Source: Priapulus caudatus
Lineage: Eukaryota; Priapulida; Priapulimorpha; Priapulimorphida; Priapulidae
DNA: 34,049 nt
Direction of reading: 5' to 3'
Assembly: GCF_000485595.1 (NCBI RefSeq)
Contig: NW_014577086.1
Location: 389,810-423,858, forward strand
In this document: positions 1-10,713 of the stretch, piece after piece
Position numbering within the stretch: the first letter of the stretch is position 1
Layout of the letters: each line of letters begins with the position of its first letter
The notes under the pieces: model-generated
Databases searched by the model: none
Seen by the model: the letters and a program-made list of their open reading frames with translations, nothing else
Told to the model about the DNA's origin: nothing
Program-made: the position numbers and the translations under genes

Positions 1-83
<83 letters not shown>

Positions 84-135
84 CACGCACAGTAACACAC
101 ACACGCCCACGCCCACGCACACGCACGCACGCACG
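1..135. repeat. (AC)n microsatellite with CGCA-rich tail
   Basis: A pure AC dinucleotide run covers positions 1-80 and continues as a degenerate CACG/ACGC tract to about 135. It is cut by the window edge, so its full length is unknown. Confidence 0.97.
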
Positions 136-2226
136 CAAGCATAAATACGTTTATTGTGCGTAAATATTATGCAATGCAATAATATTTATACGTACACCAA
201 CAGAAGCGTCACGTAAGTAGAACCAGGTACTGAACGGGCGAATCAGATCTACGTCGCTTAGTTTCACTTCCGCATCTCCTGTAAATAATACAATAAGCAA
301 GATATCCGGAGGTGAGTAATCATTGTAAAGCTAGGCCATGTAGGAAGTTCCTGTCCCGTTCTAAATATTAAATTACGGCGGAAGACACTTCCGATGTGAG
401 AAGATATAGGAGCCTTGCGCACAGCGACGAGAGTAACATGTGAAAATACGAGACTAATTACGTTGCAATTAAACGAACACGGAGTAATTAAGCGAACACG
501 GGTAATAGAACTTTGGGGGCACATAATAACGCTACAATCACGTGGTCGACGTTTTTAATGTTTTTCGAAGTTAACGGACCGAGTTTTCCAAGGAAATCAT
601 CAGGGAGGAATTTTATTATTATGTACATACTATGTTTCCTTACGTCCCGCAGGAATGTTTCACGCAGGTTTCGATCGGATGACTGGTGTGTATATTATAT
701 ACGACTATTGTCGTATAAACATTGTCGCATCGACTGATGAAATAGTTCATTTCAGATAAAAATAATCAAAATTGTTTCTCATTAGACAACACTCAATATT
801 AGTCATCCGCGTTTACTAATCGCTGTTCTTTGTAGGTTACTTGTGTGGTCGACTTACTGTAGATTATGTTCGGCGTCAGCCTGTCTTCACTCTTTGGCTT
901 GCCCGGAAGTGAGTGGGAATATCTTTGTCAGCAATTTTGCAGAGAGACCGTCACTGTCTGCTTTATCGATCTGTGTCACACGTCTGAATATTGTGTGGAA
1001 TGATATTTCTCACACCTTACACAGTTGTGATTGTCGACTACAATACTGTGCTTGCGTTTTCGCTCATTTTCACCGAATCAATGCTATGGTGCTTTACTTT
1101 GGAGACGATCACATATGTAGGGCCTAAGTACTAATTGAAAACGTACAGCAGCATCCAACAGCCAAACGCATTGCAAAGCCTCTTAAGTGCCGGTAAAGTC
1201 TGGTTCATTCGACGACGGGCTTCTAAAGACGCAACGATTTTTTTTCGGCAGGACAGGGTCATCTTCGCAAAGTTATCGAAATATCAGGCAAATTCCTCAT
1301 AAAAAAGGTATTGTTGTGGTCGCCGCAATAGACGTCTGCACTATTGGCGCAAGGTCGCCTCGGTTGACGAACCAATAAGATTTTATATTGGCAAATGTCG
1401 GGGTTACAGCTTACAATATCTACAGTTGTTGCGTTGTTTATTCAATCTTCTACGTTCAGTGCCTATTATATTGCGTCTTACATGCATTCTGTTTCCATGT
1501 TATGTGCAATTAGTTTTGTTTTTGCAATTATTTAATTAATTGTATTTTAAAACGCATGATTGAACTGTGTGCAGTATTCCGCGGCATGTTCGCATGCACG
1601 TTCTATCGCATTATTTTTCATTAATGCGAAAGCGTATATTACGTTTGACGTCAGTTGGATTTATTCGCATCAACGATCACTTGTACTTTGTATCCACTCT
1701 GATTCAATTGAAATTACTTTGCATATCATTTCATTGTAGGTGCATTATATTACTCGTATATGCATTACCTTGCGTTTTATATGCGTTTTAATACGTTTGA
1801 CATTTATTCTATTTAGGTTTACACGCGTATACTGCTCTGTTTGAAGCACATTCTATTGCGTTTGCGTAACATATTGCGTTTAGATATGCCTTCTATTGCA
1901 ATGTTCACGTCCGTTGTAATAGCGCGTAACCAAAGGAGCTCTTGAGAGGAACCATCGAGTTCTTCATCTAAAGAAGATGAGAGATGAAAGGTTCTTTCAA
2001 ATGCCCCCATATGATCGATTAATTTACCGCAGCTAGGAAAGGAGGGTACTACAACAAATATATATTAGGGGGTTTCTAGAATGATGCACGGCTTCTTTAA
2101 ACGTTTCCTAAAATAGGGGCTCTCTCAAAGAAAGCATGCAAAGGATTTTTAATGAAATTATGGAATCCTGCCAAAATAACGAGAAGGTTTCTAGAAGGGA
2201 TACTGATTCTTTGGAACTAATGAGTA
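136..2226. other. Non-coding stretch, no gene recognised
   Basis: No protein family or RNA gene is recognisable on either strand; the longest open frames are under 100 codons and look random. Two small structures are visible: an AT-rich palindrome at 159-192, and a loose enrichment of TTGCGT/ATTGCG words between about 1420 and 1920 that may be a decayed repeat. If the synaptotagmin gene continues to the left, this is intron. Confidence 0.6.
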
Positions 2227-2227
2227 G

Positions 2228-2265
<38 letters not shown>

Positions 2266-2313
2266 CCTCTCTCCTCTCTCTTCTCTATCTCTCTGCTCTC
2301 TCTCTCTCTCTCT
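2227..2313. repeat. (CT)n microsatellite
   Basis: Interrupted CT repeat, with occasional CCT, TCTAT and TGCTC breaks. Confidence 0.95.
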
Positions 2314-3038
2314 AAATCTCTCTAAGGGTTCACGGAAATTCAGATAGAGGGGACGCACTGGACTCAATTATGTTCGTTATATCGTATCCGCATTTCGTTA
2401 CCGATTCCATTGATAAACTAATGTCGCACACTGCGCTATTATCATGTTTCGGCTACAGTGTCCGTCGTCGTTTTAATTTACGATGCGGTACCGCGGGATG
2501 AAAGCAATTCGTTCGATAATGCGGCTTTAAATGTTTAATAACTGGGTATATATCGACGTTTCGTCCGCTCACCGGGCAAGAAAATAGTAACAGTAATAGC
2601 GCCGCTATACCTTGCATGGAACAGCTATATACTCGACAATCAATTTTGTCCTTAATATCCAATATAGGCTCTCAACTTGAACCATGTATCGCAGGCAGGC
2701 AGGACACGTAGACTAGTCCTGCAAACAGGTAAAGCGCGATTATAAGGCACAGGCGATATAGGCAGGACAAGGAAAGGAGGTCGGCATGCAGGTAGACGGT
2801 CAGTCAGTCAAGACGTCGTCAGATGTGCGTGCTGACGGCGGAAGATACGGACACAGGCAGGAAGTAGGCGTTTAAATAGCCTAGCCTAAATGCGGCAACC
2901 ATATGGAAGTATGCATATACGTTTCTCTTTGTCCCCAATGTGTAGTATTGTGAACGAAATACTTCGTTTATCCAATATAATTGGCTGACGTAAGGGCGAC
3001 ACTAAGTGAACGTTTATCTATCTGATGGCCAAATTAAT
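2314..3038. other. Non-coding stretch
   Basis: No gene seen. It contains a GCAGGCAGG-rich patch near 2690-2870, with a short inverted pair (GCAGGAC and GTCCTGC) at about 2698-2722. Nothing else is supportable. Confidence 0.5.
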
Positions 3039-3080
3039 TATATATATATATATATAATATATATATAATATTATAAGTAT
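3039..3080. repeat. (AT)n tract
   Basis: Alternating TA run interrupted by AATAT and ATTAT. Confidence 0.9.
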
Positions 3081-3180
3081 ATTGTCGCATATTACACATT
3101 CATATAATAGCATTGGGCTTCGGTGCCAATTATAACGTTAGTCGAATATCAAACTATAATGCCTAATGGTCGTGTGGAAA

Positions 3181-3452
3181 AGAAGAGAGGGAGAGAGGGA
3201 GAGAGAGGGAGCATACAAGTCGTTACACTGTGAAGATGAAAGACGAATGCAGTAGAAGCATAATTTCCCGATACCGCGTTAGATCACACGACAGTTTCCG
3301 CAAAAACTGTATCTGAGTGAGAGTGAGAATGAGAGAGAGAGAGAGAGAGAGAGAAAGGGAGAGTAGAGAGAAAAGGAGATAGAGAGAAGAGAGTGAGATG
3401 GCAGGGAGGGGGGGAGAGTGAGAAGAAGAGAGCCACAGTGAGAGAGAGCCAA
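3181..3452. repeat. (GA)n purine tracts
   Basis: Two blocks of GAGA-rich sequence (about 3181-3212 and 3316-3452) are separated by about 100 bases of ordinary sequence. The open frames across them encode only low-complexity Ser/Leu repeats and are not genes. Confidence 0.9.
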
Positions 3453-4035
3453 GGTAAGGGATCGATAACGTTGTCTTAAACACGGCGACGGCACTAGAAG
3501 CTATCTAATAAACAAGCAAACCCGCGCGTCACTATGACAGACGAAACCTAATGATCTAGAGCCAGCTCCGAGTGTATATATAGAGCATTCGTAATGAGAA
3601 CGTTTGCTGTCAATGTAGAGAGGCAACGTACCCAGTGATACAGAGCTAGTGGCGATTAAGATCAGAGAAGAAGGTGAATATGATACAGAGATAGCAGCGG
3701 ATGTAGATGAAGCTCAGTGATATTAAATAGCTGCATGGAAAGATTATTCTTGTCAAAGTTGCGGGGATACGATTTATCGTACGAGCGCGTTGTGCCACCT
3801 ATACGATACATTGCCGCTGCGTTCTTATGTGTTTACGTGTTCTGGGAGGTACTGGAACTTTTGTTTAATCAAGGTGCACGAGCGTCACGGCTCATGCCGC
3901 GTTCCCCGCTCGCGATTTTATTTCCTGAACCTTTCGGGCAGTAGGCCTACAGTGTACATTTGTACATCTTCTTCTTCTTGTTCTTCAGATATATCTACGA
4001 AGAAGTGACAGGGAAATAGACAGACCTGTAGACAG
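3453..4035. other. Non-coding stretch with decayed repeat words
   Basis: No gene recognised. Words such as GATACAGAG, AGCTCAGTGATA and TAGCTGCAT between about 3636 and 3735 resemble the 38-bp unit found further right. They may be decayed outliers of that array. Confidence 0.4.
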
Positions 4036-4056
4036 AGAGAGAGAGAGAGAGAGAGA
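4036..4056. repeat. Short (GA)n microsatellite
   Basis: About ten GA units, followed by a GGAGG-rich purine patch to about 4112. Confidence 0.9.
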
Positions 4057-4319
4057 TGGAGGAAGTTATATAGAGGGAGGGGTAGAGAGATGAAGGGGAG
4101 GTAGGAAGGAAGGGATTTGATTCTTCATTTTCATTTCCACTTGGATTGTTTACATGTGTCATAACAAGCACTCCTGACCCCGACACAACCGCCGAGAGCA
4201 ATCTTCTCTTGCGCACTGCTCAGGGTGGTTATTGCACGCCAGTCAGCACACGTTACTATAACGTTTTACGACGCACAAGTATTGCATATCCCGTGGATGC
4301 GACAGAACTATATAGTTCC

Positions 4320-4862
4320 GGGGGAGATAATAATAAATGTGGCAAAGCTATAGCTCAAGGATAGATAATAATAAATGTGGTAGAGCTATAGCTCAAGGAT
4401 AATAATAATAAATGTGGTAGAGCTATAGCTCAAGGATAATAATAATAAATGTGGTAGAGCTATAGCTCAAGGATAGATAATAATAAATGTGGTAGAGCTA
4501 TAGTTTAGAAATAGCTAATAATAAATGTTACCTAGCTATATAGCTCAAGGATAGCTAATAATAAATGTGGTAGAGCTATAGCTCAAGGATAATAATAATA
4601 AATGTGGTAGAGCTATAGCTCAAGGATAGCTAATAATAAATGTGGCATAGCTATATAGCTCAAGGATAGATAATAATAAATGTTACATAGCTAGCTTAGG
4701 AATAGGTAATAATAAATGTTACATAGCTATAGCTCAGGGATATATAATAATAAATATGGCAGAGCTATAGCTCAGGGATATATAATAATAAATATGGCAA
4801 GGCTATATATGTAGCTCAGGAATAGGTAATAATAAATGTTACAGAGCTATATTGGTGCGGGA
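4320..4862. repeat. 38-bp minisatellite, about 14 copies
   Basis: Tandem units built from a GATAATAATAAATGTGG half and a TAGAGCTATAGCTCAAG half, period about 37-40 bp. I count about fourteen copies of the ATAATAAATGT/ATATGG core. Central units (about 4365-4500) are almost identical; units to the right diverge to GTTACATAGC and TTAGGAATAG variants. Most units carry the perfect 12-base palindrome GAGCTATAGCTC. Further decayed units continue to about 5060. Confidence 0.93.
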
Positions 4863-5890
4863 TAGATAACGATAAACGTGACAGAGTTAACTCAGTGATC
4901 GATACTAAATGCGACAGCACTACGAGTCTGAAATAAATAACATTATATAAGAGTGTTTGCGATAAATATATACTTAGGGGGATAGGCAATACTGAATATA
5001 ATAACTGAGGGTAGACGACGCTGTATTTGCGATAGAACTATACAGCTGCGGGGCTAAATAGAAACTGTATGAGTGAGGCTGCACCTGCACGCCATTTAGG
5101 TCGTCGCTATAAAGAGCACATTGAGATGCTCTGAGAAACATTGATTAGCGAGGGAAGGGAGTCTCAAGTGCAGCATTAGCGACACATTTGCACTCTCGTG
5201 GATGCATCGGCGGATAATTGAATCACTCTAAGCGTTGCTTGCAAGCTGCCCGCCAACAAAAACGAGAGTTCGTCATGTCACCCGCATTAGGCCTAATAGC
5301 GGCACCGCCGACGAAAAACTAGCCGACCGCTTTCAACTCCTTTTCTTGTCTTTGTGCGCGGCGACAACCAGATTAATTAGGAACGTAATATGCTGCGCTT
5401 AGAAGCAAACTAATGCCTGCTACAAATTTGCCAAGCGAGATGGCAACTCACTAGCCCTAAACTGAATTTGCTATAACAAGTAAGGTAGACGACCGTGCCT
5501 GGCAACGGCGGTGATAGCACATATCGTAATCAGCTAACAGTTCGGCCGGTAGCTGCTCGAGGCATCAAACCTGAGGCAACTCATTACATTACCCATCTTC
5601 TGCTTCTGCCTCTATCGGGTCTAACTGATTGTGATCGTACAAACAACCGGCAACTAATTATTTGCGTGCGTAATACGCGAAAGCAATGATGCACGAGAGA
5701 AGAACAGTTATATAAGGAACAGGAAACAACATATACAGTAAGAAGTTGCTTCTAATTAGGCCTACCCATGCCTGCAAATCCCTCCGCCAAGCTTCACATA
5801 TTGTGGTCTGGTCAGGAATAGGTTGGGTTTGACCACGAGAAGTGCAGATTTGCGACATATATATATATACTTTCACGCGTGATCACATAC
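4863..5890. other. Probable intron, no exon found
   Basis: The first 200 bases are a decayed continuation of the 38-bp array. The rest has no recognisable coding exon or RNA gene. I looked here on the minus strand for the end of C2A and for C2B of the synaptotagmin gene and found nothing convincing. Confidence 0.45.
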
Positions 5891-6023
5891 CTATAAGAAC
5901 GTTGCGCTGGAATTTGTCATTTCCGTGGACAAATAACCTAACAGTCCTCAGGTCCAGCTGCTGGGGCTCGACAACGAAGTGAAACCGTTCCTTGAAAACC
6001 GGATTGTTGGTCTTCCTCTGAAC
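5891..6023 (-). CDS. SYT12: Synaptotagmin-like gene, C2A exon (third strand onward)
   Basis: This internal exon encodes the second half of a C2A domain. Read on the minus strand it starts after an acceptor ending ATCATTCAG and ends at donor G|GTATGTG. It holds 44 codons plus one base, entering in phase 0 and leaving in phase 1. The peptide starts VQRKTNNPVFKERFHF, the classic C2 'T.NPVF.E.F.F' signature, and continues through VRLFVHGNDKFQRNVLI. It follows directly from HQTK at the end of the exon at 6895-7024, so the joined product reads QTKVQRKTNNPVF. In calcium-binding loop 3 the first ligand Asp is Gly, the second is kept (the D of HGND) and the last is not Asp. The pattern F-V-x-G-x-D...RNV recalls mammalian SYT12 as I remember it. 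The following exon was not found. The C2 identification is firm; the SYT12 subfamily call is an inference. Confidence 0.9.
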
Positions 6024-6894
6024 CTGAATGATTCAATTCAACTACGTTACGAATTTGCTATGGTGTATATTTGTAAAAATTTTATTGCGATTTTTTTACA
6101 TTAAAAATAAGTACTAACGGGACTAAATTTATCCTCAAATTCTTACCTGATAAAATTGTTTCGCAACTAGTTAAAAATCCAAAAAACCTAGGCGATTTTA
6201 TATATTGATCACGACATTAAATGCTTTCTATGGGCTATGTATGTACGAGTGTTTGTTTACATCGAACGGAATAGCAAAATAGGAAGTTTAATGCAGTAAT
6301 TTAACCATATAAAGTGAACTGAATCGCTAACATTTTGTGATTCTGTTCAATTATATTGTTAAATTGGTAAGTGGACATAATTTTTTTACTTTTACTACTT
6401 ATGGTGACGTAATCGCTTTCAAAGGCCATATAGCCCACGTGTGTATGGTTGGGCACAAAACTCAAAATTAATCATTTTACCGCACTAAAGTTAATTTAAT
6501 CTGGGATAAATTATAGCACTTTGTAGCCAATTGGGAGTCATTGTGCATATAATTCACCACTGCTTTAAAAATAATTAATTCTGCGTCGTTGGCCATCCAT
6601 ACATGCGTGTCCATGTATAGAAATAGATAGATATAGATAGATATAGATTCAATGACACGAACAATCAGAGAGCCATACCGTATACAGTTAGTGTCTATTT
6701 GTATCAACGTCCACAATTTTCATCATAATCTGAATACAGTAGTTTTAACGGCATTTAACGGTAGTATTTAACGGCAGCAGTCAATTTTGGCCGAAAAATT
6801 AAAAGCTTCGAGCTTCGATTCGTCGTTGACGAGTGACGGATTGAGTGCGGGATGTAAGTATTTCTGCTGTGATGTGTAAAGCGTCCAGGCTCAC
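6024..6894 (-). other. Intron between the two C2A exons
   Basis: An 871-base intron, phase 0, with a GTGAGC donor and a CATTCAG acceptor on the minus strand. It is AT-rich, and no repeat or other gene is recognised in it. Confidence 0.8.
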
Positions 6895-7024
6895 CTTAGT
6901 TTGGTGTTTTGCTTCCTTGTCAGGAAGTAGCATCACTTTGACGTAGCTATCAAACGAGCCAGCGTTGTCACTGAGCACCAGGTTCTTGCCTTGTATCACG
7001 CTTACCACCAGTTCAGACACTTCC
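6895..7024 (-). CDS. SYT12: Synaptotagmin-like gene, C2A exon (loop 1 region)
   Basis: Encodes 43 codons plus one leading base of a synaptotagmin C2A domain, minus strand. The acceptor is TTGTCGGCAG and the donor AAG|GTGAGC. The leading G completes an Arg codon begun by AG at the end of the exon at 12449-12616. The peptide EVSELVVSVIQGKNLVLSD and then SFDSYVKVMLLPDKE shows the 'L.V.V..GK.L' strand, the first two loop-1 calcium-ligand aspartates (SDN and FDS, equivalent to Asp172 and Asp178 of rat SYT1) and the 'YVKV.LLPD' strand. The words QGK, SF.S and LLPD also match mammalian SYT12 from memory. The frame is open for some distance upstream only because the intron there is a CA-rich tract without stops; that part is not coding. 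Synaptotagmins are membrane-anchored vesicle-trafficking proteins. The C2 call is firm. Confidence 0.93.
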
Positions 7025-7078
7025 CTGCCGACAAATATAAGAAAATGACAACCATGGTAAGATTGACTATATAAGCGT

Positions 7079-7195
7079 TTGTGCGTGTGTTGTGCACATG
7101 TGTGTTGTGTGTGCGTGCGCGTGCGCGTGTGTGCGTGCCCGCGTGCGTGCTTGTGTGCGTGTGCATGCGAGTGCATGCATGAGTGCCGGTGTGTG
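7079..7195. repeat. GT/GCGT-rich tract
   Basis: Imperfect GTGT and GCGT repeats. On the gene's own (minus) strand this is a CA-rich tract about 55 bases upstream of the 3' splice site at 7025. The His/Thr-rich and Cys/Val-rich open frames here are repeat translations. Confidence 0.92.
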
Positions 7196-8371
7196 TTGCT
7201 CCTATCCAGAGCAGCTTCAATGCGCACCCGAGAACGTCTCTTGTTCTTGCCATGTGTTCTCCATTCTCTATGCATGGATCGCTTACCCTATCGTTTTCAC
7301 ATCAATCAGGGGCAAGACAAATCTTCACATTGTCCCGTTTTATGTGTACACACCTAAATGCGTTTACACGCAGCGCGTTTTTAGACAACGCGGAGTAGCC
7401 TAACATGTTTTCCGTTTTACGTGACGGTGAAAAAACCTTGGTCGTATACAGTTACCGAGTTCGACCGTCAAAAGCGAAGCAAAAACCGAAAAAAATCGTT
7501 AAAAACGACTTTTCGTTTGCGCGCGCGAGGCGGTAACACAGCGCGATGTAGCAAATGTTTGCATGCATCTCGTCGGGCGAGTTCCGTATTTGCGTTGTGT
7601 AGTAGTTACGCTGCATGCACGTTCAATAAGTGCAGTCGGGCGAGGGCGACTTCCGTCAGACGCGAACATGCATGCATCCATCGACAAAACAGCTCGCGCG
7701 CGCCGAGAATACCAGCGAATGAATTAGCGTACGGTAGCAGTGGGTAGAGAAATACGACTGAGGGATGCTCGCTAATTCACGAGTAATTAGGTGCGCGAAA
7801 GCACAGCGTAGAAAAACGGACACGTCTGTAGCGGCAAAGTCACATTTTAGACAGCCTGCGGAAGATCTGAAGGAGCGTGTTAGATTGACGGGAATTTGAA
7901 ACGGTGGTGATGTCGGCGAAACGTTTGTGGTAGCGGCGGGTGGTCTATGCATCATCAGCAGCAACAGTAAGCGTGGCTGTGACAATATGGGAGTAGAGCG
8001 AGTATCGGCTGGCAGCAGAAGCAATGGCTGTAGCTAGCGTGATTATATTTATATTCGCATAATTCACATAAATATTCAATTATATATTCAGTATTATTTT
8101 ATACATGAAGGCGAATGGGATAATAAATCAAATTTTCATACGCAGTTTCCCCGAATTGTATTAGAAGTGCACGTGTAAGAAAATTGAGACTATAATTTGT
8201 CGCCGTTCTAAAAAATGATACCATCTTTAGCTGTTTTTCTCGAGGTATCTTAGAGATGATGAATTAGATGATGAACTAGCATGATAAATTAATCAAGAAT
8301 TATTTATTAAATAATTCGCGTAATTGCGATATTTCATCACATCATAAGATTCTATTGTGCCATAATTTAGC
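7196..8371. other. Intron sequence, partly CpG-rich
   Basis: Open frames of 108 codons (plus, 7421-7747) and 122 codons (minus, 7656-8024) overlap here but resemble no family and lack splice context. The patch at about 7480-7720 is rich in CG and GCGC words. I see no repeat family or RNA gene. Confidence 0.5.
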
Positions 8372-8398
8372 ATTATATATATATATATATATATATAG
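8372..8398. repeat. (AT)n microsatellite
   Basis: About twelve TA units in AT-rich sequence. Confidence 0.93.
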
Positions 8399-8893
8399 TG
8401 TTTGTATAAATCGTGTTAACATAAATACCAATTATTTTAATCAGTTGCTTTGAGCGAATATTAGGGGAAAATGCAATTCATGATTGCATTATTTTCATTT
8501 TTCTTCTACAGTATTTCTTGCCGGAGTAAATAATCATCAGAGCTATGACACTACTAAAAGCAATTTACAAAATAGTTGCCTATATTTTACTCTTTACGAC
8601 TTATTTTTCATATAATAATGATTGACATTAAAATTTTACTGCCCCGCGGTTTGCACAGCAAATCTTTTTAATTGCCGTATTTAGTAGTCCATGCATGTGG
8701 GCACTGGCTGTCACACATGGTTTTGACTAGTCCTGTCGCGTTACATGAAATTTCGGCTATCATCCGAGTAGACAGCCAGGAAAACACAGTGTGGTGTAGA
8801 GACGCTAACGCGCGCAATGTAACCTTGCTATTTTAATTTATTTTAATCTATTTTAATTATGCTAATTACGCACAATTGCTGTACGTATAACTA
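8399..8893. other. AT-rich intron sequence
   Basis: Nothing recognisable beyond AT-richness; no open frame of note. Confidence 0.5.
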
Positions 8894-8963
8894 AGTACTA
8901 TCAAGAGTAGATAATAACACAGTGTGTATTAACACGGTAGTGTTATTATCTACTCTTGGTACT
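8894..8963. repeat. Long imperfect hairpin / small inverted repeat
   Basis: The left arm (8894-8920, ending AAGAGTAGATAATAACAC) is the reverse complement of the right arm (8940-8963, starting GTGTTATTATCTACTCTT). The loop is 19 bases, and the arms pair over about 23 bases with one 3-base bulge. It could be the core of a small fold-back element or a chance remnant. Confidence 0.85.
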
Positions 8964-9227
8964 ATTTAAGCGACTGCAGTGCGTATGAAACTATTTCCCA
9001 TGTTGTAAACTAGAAGAAAGATGCGACCATAAGCAGTACCCATGGCGACCCAAGTACCAGGCATGTCTGGAGTGCTGGGTCGCGCAATGCATACACGCAA
9101 AGGTGGGTTACGACATGTGTACCAAACTCGTTTACCTCGTTTCCACTGTTGACTGAATGACTGATGCGTTACGCGTCCCACAGAGACTGGTGTATACCTA
9201 GTGTTATGTTCTCAGTTGTAACAATAC

Positions 9228-9427
9228 ATGCACGGGTAAAGCATGATGGTAACGGTACATACAGGTAAATTATGATGGTAACGGCACACACAGGTAAAGC
9301 ATGACAGTAACGGTACACACAGGTAAAGCATGATAGTAACGGTACACACAGGTAAAGCATGACAGTAACGGTACACACAGGTAAAGCATGATGGTAACGG
9401 TACACACAGGTAAAGTATGATGGTAAC
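9228..9427. repeat. 29-bp minisatellite, about 6.5 copies
   Basis: Head-to-tail units of AGGTAAAGCATGA followed by (T/C)(G/A)GTAACGGTACACAC, period 29 bp. The third to sixth copies differ by one or two bases. The open frames across it are repeat translations. Decayed relatives at 10075-10200 lie beyond the fold-back elements. Confidence 0.95.
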
Positions 9428-9429
9428 CA

Positions 9430-9878
9430 CAGGCACTTGGAACGTTTCCAAAATAAAATGATAGTAAATAAACACGAAATGTATTTACTACCAGAGGCAC
9501 TTGGAACGTCTCAATAAAAAACATTAATGGTAAATAAATACGAAATGTACCAAAGTCTTAATGTTTCTCTACTCTATTTCGCCTATAATTAGCTGTAAAT
9601 GCCGGTCAAATGCTCACCTGCAACACACAAGTACACCGCACGCCCACCCTGCGGCGCACAAACAAAATGAATAAGAGAGTGTTTTCTCTTATTCATGTTG
9701 TTTGTGCGCCACAGGGCGGGCGTGCGGTGTACTTGTGCATCGTGTGGTGCAGATGAGCATTCGACCGGCATTTACAGGTGATTATAGGCGAAATAGTGTA
9801 GAGAAACATTAAGACTTTGGTACATTTCGTGTTTATTTACCATTATTTGTTTTTATTGAGTCGTTCCAAGTGCCTGTG
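9430..9878. mobile_element. Fold-back (long inverted repeat) MITE, copy A
   Basis: A non-coding palindromic element. The left arm (about 9496-9679) and right arm (about 9683-9876) are imperfect reverse complements across almost their whole length, with the turn at about 9680-9686 (ATAAGAGAGTGTTTTCTCTTAT). The outer end is GGCACTTGGAACG on the left and CGTTCCAAGTGCC on the right. The first 65 bases of the left end are duplicated in tandem: GGCACTTGGAACG occurs at 9432 and again at 9496. No transposase is encoded. Related copies at about 9.9, 14.6-15.4 and 16.6 kb show that it is a family. The superfamily cannot be assigned from sequence alone. Confidence 0.85.
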
Positions 9879-9890
9879 TTTACTGCAAAC

Positions 9891-10065
9891 GACTTAATGT
9901 TTCTCTAATCTCTTTCGCTTATTATTGCTAATTACTTTCTGTAAATGCCGTGCAAATGCTCTTCTGCAACACTCAATTTAGCCGCACGAACGCCGCTTTG
10001 CACAGAAAACAAAAATGTATACCTTTATTTTAAAAGACTTTAGTAGTAAATACATTTCGTGTATT
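9891..10065. mobile_element. Fold-back MITE, truncated copy A2
   Basis: Left-arm sequence of the same family (CTTAATGTTTCTCTAATCTC, TGTAAATGCC, CTGCAACAC, GCACGAACGCC) is followed at once by a short outer right-arm piece (AGTAGTAAATACATTTCGTGT). The centre and most of the right arm are missing. It abuts copy A. Confidence 0.75.
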
Positions 10066-10074
10066 CGATCGTGT

Positions 10075-10205
10075 GTGCGCTTGGGACGGTAACCGCACAC
10101 ACAGGTAAATGCGGTACGTGCACACAGGTCAAGCGCCATGGTAACGGTACACACAAGTAAAGCGCCCTGGTAGCGTTATGCACAGGTAAAGTATGTGCAA
10201 GTATG
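10075..10205. repeat. Decayed 29-bp minisatellite units
   Basis: Three to four diverged units (GGTAACCGCACACACAGGTAAA, then ATGGTAACGGTACACACAAG, then CCTGGTAGCG) clearly related to the array at 9228-9427. The fold-back elements sit between the two parts. Confidence 0.8.
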
Positions 10206-10554
10206 TGCAAGGTTCACGGTTGGACTGTTCATGATCAGCTGTGCTCTGTAACACGACAGCGGATAGTCGCCATTTTATGACTTTTCATATGCCTGTGACA
10301 TATAACGGCAGAAGCTAGTTGATCCGGTTACTATAGTAAACAGGCCGCCAATCCCACCACACAAGCAAGACTCAGTAAAATTCAACCGCGTTTATCATAT
10401 ACAATGATACCCAACTAATTCATAACTATAGTAACAGATAACACAAAACAAATATGTCAGTCATTTACCTGCCACAAATCTGCACTTACGATTGAGCGGA
10501 AGATAAATATGTAATGATGTAGATATCGAATTAATTAACCTAGTATAAAACCTA
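10206..10554. other. Intron sequence
   Basis: No gene. A short ACTATAGTAA word recurs near 10329 and 10428, perhaps from an old repeat. Confidence 0.4.
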
Positions 10555-10713
10555 GTGACACGGGTCGCTTAACGTTAGCATAACGTCATTGTTATTTTAG
10601 TCAAAATAGTTCAAGGTAACATGAGCCGAGGGCAGCGAGCGACACGGGTCGCACACCTATATAACGTCATAGGTTATTTTAGTCCACAAATATCAGTCAA
10701 GGTGACAAGTAAA
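10555..10713. repeat. Two-copy tandem duplication, about 80 bp
   Basis: A unit starting GTGACACGGGTCGC and containing ATAACGTCAT, GTTATTTTAGTC and TCAAGGTAACA is repeated at 10639, starting GCGACACGGGTCGC and containing ATAACGTCAT, GGTTATTTTAGTC and TCAAGGTGACA. The copies differ by scattered substitutions and short indels. Confidence 0.8.

Noticed and set aside
264-524. Minus-strand frame considered as a downstream synaptotagmin exon
   Set aside because: Shows no C2 signature and no convincing splice pair.
1819-2010. 63-codon minus-strand frame starting MGAFERTFHLSSSLDEE
   Set aside because: Composition looks somewhat coding-like, but there is no family match and no clear splice donor. It is not recognisable as C2B of the synaptotagmin gene.
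5658-5876. Minus-strand 72-codon frame next to the last C2A exon
   Set aside because: Begins just after the exon donor, inside the intron, with no continuation of the C2 fold.
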